Virus record (IMG/VR): IMGVR_UViG_3300031857_000650
Span: 1 to 35,552 of that record
DNA from: a virus
Reading direction: 5' to 3' (one strand)
DNA: 35,552 nt
Shown: positions 19,125 to 28,085 of the stretch, piece after piece
Numbering within the stretch: position 1 is the stretch's first letter
How the letters are laid out: every line of letters begins with the position of its first letter
The notes under the pieces: generated by a model
Seen by the model: only the letters and a program-made list of their open reading frames with translations
Told to the model about the DNA's origin: nothing
Databases searched by the model: none
Translations under genes and position numbers: made by a program

Positions 19125-19292
19125 ATGACATTCGCCCTAGCCATGATCTTCAAGCCATTGGTGGCGCTGTTTCTGTTTGGCTGTTGCGCTCTTCCTGGCC
19201 GCATTGCTGTTCAGAAATGGATGAAGCCGGGTAAGCTAAAAAACTTCTTATTGACCGACATTGGCCCCAAGAAGCCCAGCGGAAACAGTTGA
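19125..19292 (+). CDS. Plus-strand small membrane protein, 55 aa
   Basis: MTFALAMIFKPLVALFLFGC then CALPGRIAVQKWMKPGKL: one membrane helix followed by a basic amphipathic segment, a pattern of small phage membrane proteins. It is on the opposite strand to all neighbours, fills the only gene-free gap between virion and lysis genes, and overlaps the end of the internal virion protein gene by 45 bases. TTGAAA (19091-19096), 16 bases and CATAAT (19113-19118) could be its promoter, leaving six bases before the ATG. Confidence 0.5.
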   Translation: MTFALAMIFKPLVALFLFGCCALPGRIAVQKWMKPGKLKNFLLTDIGPKKPSGNS

Positions 19293-20864
19293 AGGCATCG
19301 CCAATAGCTTGAATGCTTCCGTGTCCAGTAAGGATGGAAGTACGCGAGAAGTGACAGATGGCGAATAGCCTGGATTGAGCGCAGACCTTTGCACAGGGCC
19401 ACTCAACAGCAGACTGCGCGCAGCAGGACGGGCACCCAGCAAAGTCAATGCAAGCGGATTACCTGTTCCAGCGGTTGACGTAAGACCTACCGCGAAATCG
19501 AGAGGACTGACAGCCTTTGGTGCTTCCTTAAGTGCCTGGGCAGCCTTTGGGAATGCTCGCGCAAACTCTGCAACGTCCTTCAGTTCTCCTGAAAGTGGCT
19601 TTCCCTTGTTCAGTTCGCTTGCCAGTTTGACTGCATCGATTGACCCCGTTTCAGGGTTGAGCGCTTTTTGAACTGTGTATGTCTTGGCAATGGTTTGCCG
19701 TGCATCCCGATAGCCTTTAAGCAAGTCGGATGGAGCGCCAATCTTCGTCAAATGCTGATCAATCGCATCCTCTAAAGCTCCGGCAGCTTGTTTGTAGGCA
19801 GAGCCTGCGAGCTTGTCGCCAGAACGATAAGCAGCATCTGCATCGTTTCTGAGAACCTTGATTGTCTGGATAGCGTCACCAGCATCAAAAGCACTTGTTT
19901 TCAGCGATTCAATGTCAGCCACAACTGCCGGAACTTTCCTGTTAGGGAACGATGCAGATTGGCTCATGAACGGCTTTATTGCGTCATCTAAGGCCTTTGT
20001 GTAGCTCTGTGATGGTTGGACTACACCAGCGTTAGAAACGGCCTGATAGGCCTGACCAGCTTGCTGCCTGATGTTGTTCAGTGTGTCCAGATTCAGCGGC
20101 ACATCGTCTGACACGCCCAAAGCCTTACGAGCCAAGGTGTCTGACACTGTTTGATTGCGTTGGCTGGCTACCTGTGCGGTTTTGATCTTTCCAGACAGAC
20201 CGGAAAGTGCCTCTGTCATCATGCCGGGGTTGAGGTCGGCTGGTGGTATGACATACCCAAGGGAATTGCCTTTTTGGGCAGCAGAGAACCGCTGTGCTGT
20301 TGCTTGCTCTGCTTGCTTTGCTTGTTCTGCTGCACGTTGACCGTAAGCAGAAACCATACCGGGCAGCTTATTTGCAACGAACTGACCAGCAGCCCCACCA
20401 GCGCCACCAATAGCCACGTTTGACATTGTTTCGCGTGTACTTTCGCTAGGCTGCGCCAATCCAAACGCAGCCCCGATAGCCGCTGCACCGGGAACAGTAG
20501 ACGCACCGGGAATCAACGCAGTTGGCGCAATCATGGCTGCATTGCCCAAGAAATTGCCAACCTTGCCTGATGTTGTATTCATCAGTGCCGAATCAAGTTT
20601 TCTGGACTCTGCAATGTCGTTCCTGTCAACTAGCCCCAACATCTGACCAACACCGCGACCCGCATCCACCATCGCCTTACCAACACCAGCGGCCACCTTG
20701 TCAAAGGTTGACATGCCTTCTGTTGGATTGAACGCGGCAGATGCCTGCTTGTTTGCAGATGGAATGCTGAGAAAGTTTTTCTTGATTGCAGCCTCAATCT
20801 CTGACGGAGCCATGCCATCAGGGAACTCAATTCGGCTTCCGTTGACTTCGACGATCTGTGGCAT
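19248..20864 (-). CDS. Internal virion/ejection protein, 538 aa
   Basis: A short N-terminal beta segment (QIVEVNGSRIEFPDGMAPSE) is followed by long Ala/Gly-rich regions (ALIPGASTVPGAAAIGAAFG) that may insert into membrane, then an extended helical C-terminal half. This composition and the position after the tail genes fit podovirus ejection proteins that leave the head with DNA. TGATG junction with the upstream gene. No enzymatic motif seen. Confidence 0.65.
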   Translation of the reverse strand: MPQIVEVNGSRIEFPDGMAPSEIEAAIKKNFLSIPSANKQASAAFNPTEGMSTFDKVAAGVGKAMVDAGRGVGQMLGLVDRNDIAESRKLDSALMNTTSGKVGNFLGNAAMIAPTALIPGASTVPGAAAIGAAFGLAQPSESTRETMSNVAIGGAGGAAGQFVANKLPGMVSAYGQRAAEQAKQAEQATAQRFSAAQKGNSLGYVIPPADLNPGMMTEALSGLSGKIKTAQVASQRNQTVSDTLARKALGVSDDVPLNLDTLNNIRQQAGQAYQAVSNAGVVQPSQSYTKALDDAIKPFMSQSASFPNRKVPAVVADIESLKTSAFDAGDAIQTIKVLRNDADAAYRSGDKLAGSAYKQAAGALEDAIDQHLTKIGAPSDLLKGYRDARQTIAKTYTVQKALNPETGSIDAVKLASELNKGKPLSGELKDVAEFARAFPKAAQALKEAPKAVSPLDFAVGLTSTAGTGNPLALTLLGARPAARSLLLSGPVQRSALNPGYSPSVTSRVLPSLLDTEAFKLLAMPSTVSAGLLGANVGQ

Positions 20865-22105
20865 CAGCGGCTTTCAAGCTTCCCGGTGGCGGGGTTGTAA
20901 ATGAAATTGACCTGAGACTGAGGCTTTGCAGGTGCTGCGTCACCCGCATACCTGCGCTGAATTTCTTTGATCTGTGACAGAGCAGCCATCTTCCTGTCGG
21001 CTGGAATCATGGGGTCGCCAATCACACCCGCCATCTGCTTGTAGAGCAAAACGTCTTTGTCTGACTGTGGGCCTGACATCTTGGGCATCTTGGCAACCAA
21101 CGCACCCTCAAGCGCCTGAAGCTGACCGATTGCTTGATCACCTTCAGTTGAGTACCCCAGCAGACGGCCAGCCGCATCTACACCAGCGCCGATGCCACTT
21201 CCAGTAGCTTTGGGGATGATCTTTTCAGCTTGATCAATCAGTTGCAGCGCCTCTACTGCTTCCTTTTGCGCCACTGGCTGAACAGCGTGAACTGCCTGAC
21301 CCGGCTTCATGCCGACAGGTGGCATTACCCACATACCGTCCTTGAACTGAGGTTTTCCACCGCTTACCGCTTCAGCACCGCCAGCCTTATCAAAGTTCAG
21401 GCGTTCACGTGAGACTGCGTTATTGGCCCATGCAACCGCGTTGGATGCTTGAGCGTCAGGGGTCATGGTTTTCTTGAACTGCGCCATTGCTTGCAGGCTG
21501 TACGGGTCAAGTGCAGCAACCTGACCGCCCAAGTCCTGCATCAGTGGTGCGCGGTATTGAGCAAGTCCATCACCCACTCGTTGACCGTAGTCATCCACTT
21601 GATACTCGTACTCTTTGCCATCTGGCCCCATTCCCTTGATCGTCCGGGCAACCTTGGACTTGCCGTAGTTGCCTGACTCCGCAATGGTCTTGAGTACGGA
21701 TGGATCACCACCCATGCCGATGATCTGGGTAGCCAGTTGCTGATAGTTGACGGGCTTTTGTTGGCCGATCAACGAGGCTTTTTCAGCGGTTGGCCCAGAC
21801 GCATCCAGCCCGATAGCCTGAGAGCCACTGACAGGAAGGAACGCATCAGACAGCAGACCTTTGATGGCTGCTTGCCGTTGCTGTTCTTCCTGTGCTTCAC
21901 GCTGCTTGCGTTGCCGTTCGGCTTGCAGGTACTCGCGCTCAGAGTTGCGCCATTTGGACTCTTCCGCATTAGCGAGAGTCTGCTGATACCCCTGCAAGCC
22001 TTGCATCAAGCCTTGGCCTGCATTGCGGTTTGCCATCAACCCACCAGCCAAGTTAAGGATTGCGAGGGTCTTTGGATCGTCCCAGGATGTGCCGAGTAAG
22101 CTCAT
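20864..22105 (-). CDS. Internal virion/ejection protein, 413 aa
   Basis: N-terminal Gly/Met/Gln-rich stretch (LAGGLMANRNAGQGLMQGLQ), a charged coiled coil (SEREYLQAERQRKQREAQEE), a small beta domain near residue 160 (GMGPDGKEYEYQVDDYGQRV) and a helical end. Coupled by ATGA to the 468-residue gene. Second member of a three-gene set of large, low-complexity helical virion proteins; ejection role inferred. Confidence 0.65.
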   Translation of the reverse strand: MSLLGTSWDDPKTLAILNLAGGLMANRNAGQGLMQGLQGYQQTLANAEESKWRNSEREYLQAERQRKQREAQEEQQRQAAIKGLLSDAFLPVSGSQAIGLDASGPTAEKASLIGQQKPVNYQQLATQIIGMGGDPSVLKTIAESGNYGKSKVARTIKGMGPDGKEYEYQVDDYGQRVGDGLAQYRAPLMQDLGGQVAALDPYSLQAMAQFKKTMTPDAQASNAVAWANNAVSRERLNFDKAGGAEAVSGGKPQFKDGMWVMPPVGMKPGQAVHAVQPVAQKEAVEALQLIDQAEKIIPKATGSGIGAGVDAAGRLLGYSTEGDQAIGQLQALEGALVAKMPKMSGPQSDKDVLLYKQMAGVIGDPMIPADRKMAALSQIKEIQRRYAGDAAPAKPQSQVNFIYNPATGKLESR

Positions 22106-23508
22106 GATGTTAGCCCGTTCAACAGGTATTGAGGCGTGTTCTGGATTGATCCAGAATTGACCATCTGATAGGGATTACTGTTGTTGTTAAACATGCCGCC
22201 CAACTGAGCGCCAGCCAGCGCACCACCCATCATCTGACCGACAGTCCCGCCCGTGGTTTGCGTCTGTCCATATGGAGTGAAGCCACTCATTGACCCGGTG
22301 AACTGTGCGAGGGTGTTCCAAGGTGCGTTCTGTTGGGTTGTGCCTGTGTTGTACAGACCTGTACCCAATCCGGCCAGCCCTTGCATCATGGAACTGAACA
22401 TCTGGTTAGACAGCCCCAACTCAGACAAGTCAGCCTGCCTCATTCCCAGGTTGTAGTTGTTGTTGGCTGCATTCATCGCAGCGTTTGCAGATGTCGCAGC
22501 GTTCGACATCGACGCATTAGCACCCAGCCTTGCAGCCTCTAGGCTGTTGTCAGACTGATAACGGTTGGTCGCGTCATTCATCTTGCCCAATGTCATCTGG
22601 TTTGACAGTTGACCTTGACCCAAGTTGAAATTGTTGTCGGCTGTCTTGTTGCCGAGTGCCAACTGACCCAGACCGAGTGAATACTGGTTATCAGCAGACT
22701 TGTTGCCAAGAGCAAGCTGACCCAATCCAAGGTCAAAGTTTGAATCTGTTTGGTACTTCTGCAACTGCCGATTCATGGCGTTGTTGTAGTCACCGTAGTA
22801 CATCGAAGTGATGGCATTTGCCATTTCCCGCGAGGCATCATTCAGAACGTTTGCCTCAACGACACCTTGACGTGAACCACCAAAACCGCCCACAGCTTGA
22901 GCGCCTGACCGGACAGTGGGCAGGATGTTTCTGCCAAGGTTCTGCCCGATCTGCTGCGAGATGGTGTTTGCCATCTGAGCCATGTAGGGGTTTTGGGTGT
23001 CGTAGTTGAAAGGTTGTTGACCCTCTGAACGAGTACCAATGCCCATCACGCCCTGTTGTGTGACGGGTTTCTTCTGTTGTTTTGACCATCCTGCTGTCTG
23101 GTCATACGTCCAATCAGATGCCTTCGATCCATCGGCCATCTGACCGCCAGCACCGTAGCCTGTGACGTTTTGGACTTGCTGACCAGTTCCACCAAACTGA
23201 CCGAACACCTTGCCTAGTTCTCCGGCTGTCAAGCCAAGCTCAGATGCCTTGGACAGAATCTGGTCACCAGATTTGCCACTAGCCCACTGGTTTGCAGCTT
23301 GGTATTGTTCTGGTGTGAATCGGTCTGCTGGTGCTGAAGGTTGTGGAGCCGACTGTGGAGCAAGGATCGCAGATTGAGCCGATCTGAGTTGATCAGCCGA
23401 CACGCCATATTGATTCATGGCTTGATTGACAAAATCAGCCTCGCTCATGCCACCAGCGCCCACGGTTTGCTTGTAGGCGTTGATGATGTCTTGTTGTGAA
23501 AAGGCCAT
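22102..23508 (-). CDS. Internal virion protein with internal repeats, 468 aa
   Basis: Rich in Gln, Asn, Gly and Ala. The first 130 residues include two short helical repeats (SEADFVNQAMNQYGVSADQL and a related EQYQAANQW..ELGLTAGELGKVF block). The middle has tandem near-repeats of LGLGQLALGNKSADNQYS. The C-terminus is Gly/Gln-rich (TTGGTVGQMMGGALAGAQLG). Typical of ejection-type virion proteins. RBS-like GGGG lies upstream of the ATG at 23508. Confidence 0.65.
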   Translation of the reverse strand: MAFSQQDIINAYKQTVGAGGMSEADFVNQAMNQYGVSADQLRSAQSAILAPQSAPQPSAPADRFTPEQYQAANQWASGKSGDQILSKASELGLTAGELGKVFGQFGGTGQQVQNVTGYGAGGQMADGSKASDWTYDQTAGWSKQQKKPVTQQGVMGIGTRSEGQQPFNYDTQNPYMAQMANTISQQIGQNLGRNILPTVRSGAQAVGGFGGSRQGVVEANVLNDASREMANAITSMYYGDYNNAMNRQLQKYQTDSNFDLGLGQLALGNKSADNQYSLGLGQLALGNKTADNNFNLGQGQLSNQMTLGKMNDATNRYQSDNSLEAARLGANASMSNAATSANAAMNAANNNYNLGMRQADLSELGLSNQMFSSMMQGLAGLGTGLYNTGTTQQNAPWNTLAQFTGSMSGFTPYGQTQTTGGTVGQMMGGALAGAQLGGMFNNNSNPYQMVNSGSIQNTPQYLLNGLTS

Positions 23509-23517
23509 GATTGCCCC

Positions 23518-24003
23518 TTATGCGAAACGGTTGGACAAAGCCAAGTCGTCTACTTCTTTCGGCTTGCTGGCTGTCGGTGCTGGCTGGAGTGCGACGAAAC
23601 CGAACGGGTTCATCGTTGGGATCGCAGTGGATCGGATCACCGGAGTCTCGGACTGCATCTGAGGCTGAAAGCCTTGGAACTGCCCCATGTCCAGACCGTA
23701 CTTTTTCGCGTACTTGTCCTGCATGGCTTGGGCCATTGAACCCATGCGGTTATAGCCAGCAAAAGCAAATGGCGAGGTATAGAGTTGTCTCAGTTGCTCT
23801 AGTCCGGCCTGCTGGTTCTGGTTGAGTCCACCAGTAGCCATTTGGGCTTGATAAATTTTTGCAGCGTCACCCAATACCCCGGAGTTGCCATCTTCTCCGT
23901 AATAGTGACGCGCAAGACGTGGATCAAGTTGTGGCCCTGATTGAGTTTCCTCTTCACCACCAAACAAACCACCCAAAACACCGCCAAGAATTTGACCAAA
24001 CAT
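23518..24003 (-). CDS. Virion-associated protein with glycine-zipper N-terminus, 161 aa
   Basis: Begins MFGQILGGVLGGLFGGEEE, a glycine-zipper-like hydrophobic start, followed by helical NQNQQAGLEQLRQLYTSPFA and a Met/Gln-rich region. Lies between tail and ejection genes in the same operon. Probably a minor virion or ejection component; no family identified. Confidence 0.6.
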   Translation of the reverse strand: MFGQILGGVLGGLFGGEEETQSGPQLDPRLARHYYGEDGNSGVLGDAAKIYQAQMATGGLNQNQQAGLEQLRQLYTSPFAFAGYNRMGSMAQAMQDKYAKKYGLDMGQFQGFQPQMQSETPVIRSTAIPTMNPFGFVALQPAPTASKPKEVDDLALSNRFA

Positions 24004-24006
24004 AAT

Positions 24007-24258
24007 TCACCCCAGAAAACGCCAAGAACCACCGCGATAACCATAGAACCCTGCACCGCTGCCAGGGTCGAAATTAACGCCGTCAGCAAGAACAATCATT
24101 CCTTCTCGTACCTTGCTGGGTGTCTTATAAGACGTGTCCAGAGTGAGGAACTGATTAGGTTCGCTCAGTGCGCGGGATATTTCTTCCAATTCCCTCGCAA
24201 TGAAATCACGAAGCAATTGTGATTCCGTTGGCGGGATTTTACTTAAATAGCGGGACAT
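24007..24258 (-). CDS. Conserved tail-region protein, 83 aa
   Basis: A helical N-terminus (ESQLLRDFIARELEEISRAL) is followed by a beta-rich end GMIVLADGVNFDPGSGAGFY-GYRGG, a motif typical of small proteins next to podovirus tail genes. Starts in a TAATG junction with the tail gene. Role unknown; a tail accessory subunit is likely. Confidence 0.65.
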   Translation of the reverse strand: MSRYLSKIPPTESQLLRDFIARELEEISRALSEPNQFLTLDTSYKTPSKVREGMIVLADGVNFDPGSGAGFYGYRGGSWRFLG

Positions 24259-25796
24259 TAGTAAGCCCCTGTTCCAACAACATCCAAATCAATAGAACGG
24301 ACTCGCCATTGTTCCGGCCCGGTGGAAGTCAATCGAAGGCTTAAATATCTGCCTGTGACCAATATATCTACCTTGTGATCTGTTCCCACGGTGAAATTGA
24401 CAGCAGGTTGCCAACTTGGGGATTGATCTGGATTCATGGCGGAACCAGCTTCAATTTGAATGACAGCTCCTGAAGCTGCGTCAATCTTTGGATAGATTGT
24501 TCTCAGAAGTTTGTTTGAATATCCGTCACCGAGAGACATTCCCTCTCTTTGGAGAATCCCTCTGAAGTTAACCCCGAAGTCACTCGTTCCAGTATCAAAG
24601 GCGGTAATTGCCGGAGTTGTCCGACAAAGAATCAGCCTAGCCTCGTTGGGTGCATATTCGTTTTCGTTCCACTCGGAAGCGTCTGAATCCCAAGAACTTG
24701 AATCAGTGTCCCAAGTTGTCGAAACATTGGTGATATTGGCCTGACCAAATGCGCCATAAGTGACGTTGTTCAGATCACGCAAACCCCATGTCTTATCTTG
24801 CCAATTCCAGACAGCAGCCTTATCGCAAAGGGTTGAGCCGTTTTGAGGGAAGCAGATTAAGACCTCATTTTTCTGAGGATTCGATGTGACAAACGCTTTT
24901 CGGAAGTTCGTGTTGTCAATGTTGTTGAAGATGTACTTACGAACCTGCGAGTCCGCAATCGATTGAACGCCTTGTGCTTGATGGACGATCACATCTCCAG
25001 CAGTCAAGACAACATGCCCAACAGGTGTAGCTACTCCACACCCCCTAGACAGCATCCCGGAATCACCAGGAAGCTTCTGGAATCGCCAGATGTACGGCTG
25101 TCCAATGAAAGACATGGCGTACATGGAGCGTTCCTTGTAGATGATCATCACATCACCCATTGGGAGAGCATCTACCAACAGGTCAGGCGTTTCTGCCAAG
25201 TCCTGTTCGCCTGCGTCCTTTGTAACGTCCGTTTCGTCCCAAGAGGTCGGGATGGTGCCGGGGTCAGCAGAGTGCGACCACTTGACCATGTGTGGGTAGC
25301 GAGTACCTGACTTGGTGATATCTACTGCTATCAAATAGTTTTTGAACGGACGCAGAGATGCACACCGCCAATTGGCATTCCAGCCCGTCAGAGAAACCAG
25401 ATCGTTAGCTGTGTTCCCGTTCCAGTAGTGAGGGACATTCACGCTGTTGTTAAGAACCAGAATGCCACCCAAAGTCCCGCCTGTCCAACGGTCATCAGCG
25501 GCCCCTGTAAAGGCGCTGGCAGGCGTTATTTCAGTCTGTGTAGTACCGTCATCAGCAAACACTTTTTGAGTGCCTGCATAGACCCAATACTTAGATGTAT
25601 TGATCTGGTAGGGTGTGATGAAGTAAGGCGTAATCGTCGGGGTTGTGAATACGTTAGTCATCCCCCTGAATCGCTCGGCAAACCCGTTACGAAACCGCAT
25701 GTTCTCCACGCGGCTCCACACACCGTCACCCAATTCCTCGGGCATCTGATCGGCATTCCAGCCCTTGCCGCAGTCTGGTATCTTGATGATGGTCAT
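24258..25796 (-). CDS. Tail tubular/nozzle-like protein, 512 aa
   Basis: ATG 25796 makes an ATGA junction with the protease gene; an upstream in-frame start would lie inside it. Beta-rich throughout, with repeated aromatic-glycine strands (WRCASLRPFKNYLIAVDI, RSMYAMSFIGQPYIWRFQKL, VLTAGDVIVHQAQGVQSIAD), the beta-propeller-like texture of podovirus tail nozzle/stabilisation proteins (P22 gp10-like role). Assignment rests on size, texture and position. Confidence 0.65.
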   Translation of the reverse strand: MTIIKIPDCGKGWNADQMPEELGDGVWSRVENMRFRNGFAERFRGMTNVFTTPTITPYFITPYQINTSKYWVYAGTQKVFADDGTTQTEITPASAFTGAADDRWTGGTLGGILVLNNSVNVPHYWNGNTANDLVSLTGWNANWRCASLRPFKNYLIAVDITKSGTRYPHMVKWSHSADPGTIPTSWDETDVTKDAGEQDLAETPDLLVDALPMGDVMIIYKERSMYAMSFIGQPYIWRFQKLPGDSGMLSRGCGVATPVGHVVLTAGDVIVHQAQGVQSIADSQVRKYIFNNIDNTNFRKAFVTSNPQKNEVLICFPQNGSTLCDKAAVWNWQDKTWGLRDLNNVTYGAFGQANITNVSTTWDTDSSSWDSDASEWNENEYAPNEARLILCRTTPAITAFDTGTSDFGVNFRGILQREGMSLGDGYSNKLLRTIYPKIDAASGAVIQIEAGSAMNPDQSPSWQPAVNFTVGTDHKVDILVTGRYLSLRLTSTGPEQWRVRSIDLDVVGTGAY

Positions 25797-26668
25797 AGCT
25801 GATCCCAGGTAAAGCCATCCCACTTGAGTCCGGGGTTGTCAGCCTTGAACCCACGCACAGCGCCACGCTCCCAACCTGCAAGGGTTTCGAGGTGCTTGTC
25901 AGACACCCCCCACTTGATGCACTCATCGATGAGGCTCTGAGTCCCACCGGAGAATGCAGTCATCAAGTGATTGAGCAATGCGTCTTTTGAGCGATCAACG
26001 AAAGCCGCTTTGTCGGCTGTCAGCATGAATGCAGGCACGGTGTAGCCCTCCATCTTTTTGGGTTCGATCGGGGTCTGGTTGAAGTGCTGGAGCGATTCAG
26101 TCAGCAGGGGCATGCGTTCGTAAGGGATACCGAAAAACCCACCATCTCCCCATCCCGGCCCCCATGAGTTTTCGACTAGGAACCGGCCAGCGTCATCGTC
26201 ATAGCCAACAATGGACACGTAGTGCTGACCACGTGTGACGGACGTATCCGTGCCGATCTGGTGTGTTCTCCAAGGGCCGGACAGGTTGTCCACGTCAGGC
26301 GTGACTTTGATCTCCATGACCACAGGCATGCCCATCGCCAACAGGTGTTTGACTTCGGTGTAACTCCGGTCATTCACGCGAGTACGGATCAGCCGAAAGC
26401 CCATCAGCACGTCATTGCCTAGCTTCATCCCGTTCAACCGAGTGGCTCGCTCAAGGCTGTCAAAGGTCGAGCCAGTGCTGACACCAGCCAGCCCACGGTG
26501 CCAGCGTGACCAATCCCACAGGTGATAGGGGTCAAAGCGGGTCTGCTTGCCTGTTGCCCGTTCCCACACGCAATCCAAAGCATTCGCCACAGCAAACGGG
26601 CCGCACGCCGGGTCAGCGCCTTGGTTGTAGACCTGCTCCATGTTGGAACGAAGATCGACTGATTTCAC
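25793..26668 (-). CDS. Papain-like cysteine peptidase (C1 family) in tail module
   Basis: 291 residues. Residues 12-200 carry the papain layout: oxyanion Gln16 and nucleophile Cys22 in NQGADPACGPFAVANALD, His149 in GQHYVSIVGYD and Asn167 in VENSWGPGWGDGGFFGI, which closely mirrors the ENSWGxxWGxxGY motif of cathepsins. The C-terminal 90 residues are a separate helical domain. GTG start overlaps the previous stop. Its position between fibre and nozzle genes suggests a virion or host-surface role, or maturation of a tail protein; substrate unknown. Confidence 0.85.
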   Translation of the reverse strand: MKSVDLRSNMEQVYNQGADPACGPFAVANALDCVWERATGKQTRFDPYHLWDWSRWHRGLAGVSTGSTFDSLERATRLNGMKLGNDVLMGFRLIRTRVNDRSYTEVKHLLAMGMPVVMEIKVTPDVDNLSGPWRTHQIGTDTSVTRGQHYVSIVGYDDDAGRFLVENSWGPGWGDGGFFGIPYERMPLLTESLQHFNQTPIEPKKMEGYTVPAFMLTADKAAFVDRSKDALLNHLMTAFSGGTQSLIDECIKWGVSDKHLETLAGWERGAVRGFKADNPGLKWDGFTWDQL

Positions 26669-26907
26669 AGCACGGCCAGCTCTGCCCGCAGGGCCACGGC
26701 TTGGGATTCCAGCTCGGCAATGCGTTGCTGGTTGCCTTCACGCAAGGCCCGGATGCTCTTCAGGTCAATGCTTGCCAGTTCAGCGAGGATTGCTGTTTTT
26801 CGCGCAGCCCTGTTCTGCAAATCTGATGCAGATTGCCTTTTTTGTATTTCGGCAATTTCTTCAGGTGTTGCATTTCGCTCTACGCCATTGTCCAAAACTT
26901 TAATCAT
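26665..26907 (-). CDS. Tail-fibre accessory protein, 80 aa
   Basis: ATG 26907 overlaps the fibre gene stop (ATGA); an upstream frame extension lies inside the fibre gene. MIKVLDNGVERNATPEEIAE and a C-terminal coiled coil with IDLKSIRALREG and AELESQAVALRAEL are characteristic of small proteins encoded after tail-fibre genes, probably assembly factors or fibre-associated subunits. Confidence 0.65.
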   Translation of the reverse strand: MIKVLDNGVERNATPEEIAEIQKRQSASDLQNRAARKTAILAELASIDLKSIRALREGNQQRIAELESQAVALRAELAVL

Positions 26908-28085
26908 GATTTTTGCAGCCCGTAAATGCGGAAATTTCCGGTCGTGAGATTGGTTCCGTTTGTGCCGAAAAAGCGAACACCAGACACAGCGCCACCGATG
27001 TAATTCATAGCCAGTTTTTCCATCACTGTGGCGGTGCCGGACGTAATGACGCACTCAGATGCAAGCTGTTTGTGATTTGTACTGTTTGCGTTGAAAACGT
27101 AAATGCAGACACTGCTTTTAATGGTGCTGGCATAAGTTGAATTGGTTATCAACCCTTTGTCATCGGCCAAGGCGGCAACAGTCCACGCCGTACCGGACGC
27201 AACCATGTTCAGATTGCGATAATTTGATGCAGTGGAATCAACTGTCCCGCTGTTTGCAAAGCGAATGCGCAGCGCATCGCTTGCACTGAAACCGATGTTG
27301 TCAAGAACGATCAGGTAGTCGTCATATGTCGAGCTGAAAGACGATAAAAAATCGACATTGGCGACAGCCGAACCAATAGTTGTTGATGCAATCAGTGTTA
27401 AAGATGAAGTAATTGCAATATTTCCAGAGCCGAGAACAGACTGACTATTAATCGTCTTGATGTTGGTGCCGCTGACCAGCGTTGCCTGCACGCCGGTCAG
27501 CGTGTTGTTGGCGATGTTGATGGTCTTGTTTGTCAGCGTTTCCGTGCCGGTCAGGGTAGCAACACCCGTCACAACGCCCGTCATGCCGTTGACCGATGCA
27601 ACAGGGCCACCAGCGATAGACGCGGCACTTGCTGCGGCTGCGTCTGCACTGGCATCGGCTGCAATGGCACTCAATGCTGCCGCGTCTGCGCTTGCGTCTG
27701 CGGCTATTGCGCTTGCTGATGCGTTGCTTGCTGCTGTGACAGCGTTAGCTAGGTCAACCGTTGCGATAGTCGTTGCAGGATGACCACTTGCGTCAAAAGA
27801 AAGAACCTTGCTTGCCCTGGTAGCAGCATCAGGGAGAGCGTTAACAGCAGACCCACCTGATTGACGAAGAGTCCGATTCAACTGGTCTTGAATGGCACTC
27901 GTCACACCAGCGACAAAGTTAAGTTGTGTGTGAGTGGGAGTAACCGCCCCTGTGACGTTCGGAAACGTGGTTTTTAGCGTACTTTTCAACAAACGAATAT
28001 GGTTGTCACCCTCCGACTTCAAATCGCTTGAAGTGGGGTTAGATTCGTTCAGTTGATTGATGAAACTTGCTGATTCGACACTCAT
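26904..28085 (-). CDS. Tail fibre/appendage protein, 393 aa
   Basis: The N-terminus SASFINQLNESNPTSSDLKS-EGDNHIRLLKSTLKTTFPN, then TPTHTQLNFVAGVTSAIQDQL is a common virion-attachment module of phage fibres. A strongly Ala/Ser/Asp-repeated shaft follows (about residues 125-165, AADASADAAALSAIAADASA), then GGPVASVNGMTGVV and beta repeats. The last ~150 residues form a beta-rich globular domain (SSFSSTYDDYLIVLDNIGF) that may bind the receptor. Confidence 0.8.
   Translation of the reverse strand: MSVESASFINQLNESNPTSSDLKSEGDNHIRLLKSTLKTTFPNVTGAVTPTHTQLNFVAGVTSAIQDQLNRTLRQSGGSAVNALPDAATRASKVLSFDASGHPATTIATVDLANAVTAASNASASAIAADASADAAALSAIAADASADAAAASAASIAGGPVASVNGMTGVVTGVATLTGTETLTNKTINIANNTLTGVQATLVSGTNIKTINSQSVLGSGNIAITSSLTLIASTTIGSAVANVDFLSSFSSTYDDYLIVLDNIGFSASDALRIRFANSGTVDSTASNYRNLNMVASGTAWTVAALADDKGLITNSTYASTIKSSVCIYVFNANSTNHKQLASECVITSGTATVMEKLAMNYIGGAVSGVRFFGTNGTNLTTGNFRIYGLQKS

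Noticed and set aside
27600-27730. Short GCTGC/GCGTCTGC repeats as a regulatory repeat
   Set aside because: They encode the Ala/Ser/Asp repeat shaft of the tail fibre and keep codon phase, so protein-level repetition explains them.
27457-27783. Plus-strand 108-codon Ala/Val-rich ORF resembling a membrane protein
   Set aside because: Antisense frame of the Ala-rich fibre shaft; composition is a by-product.
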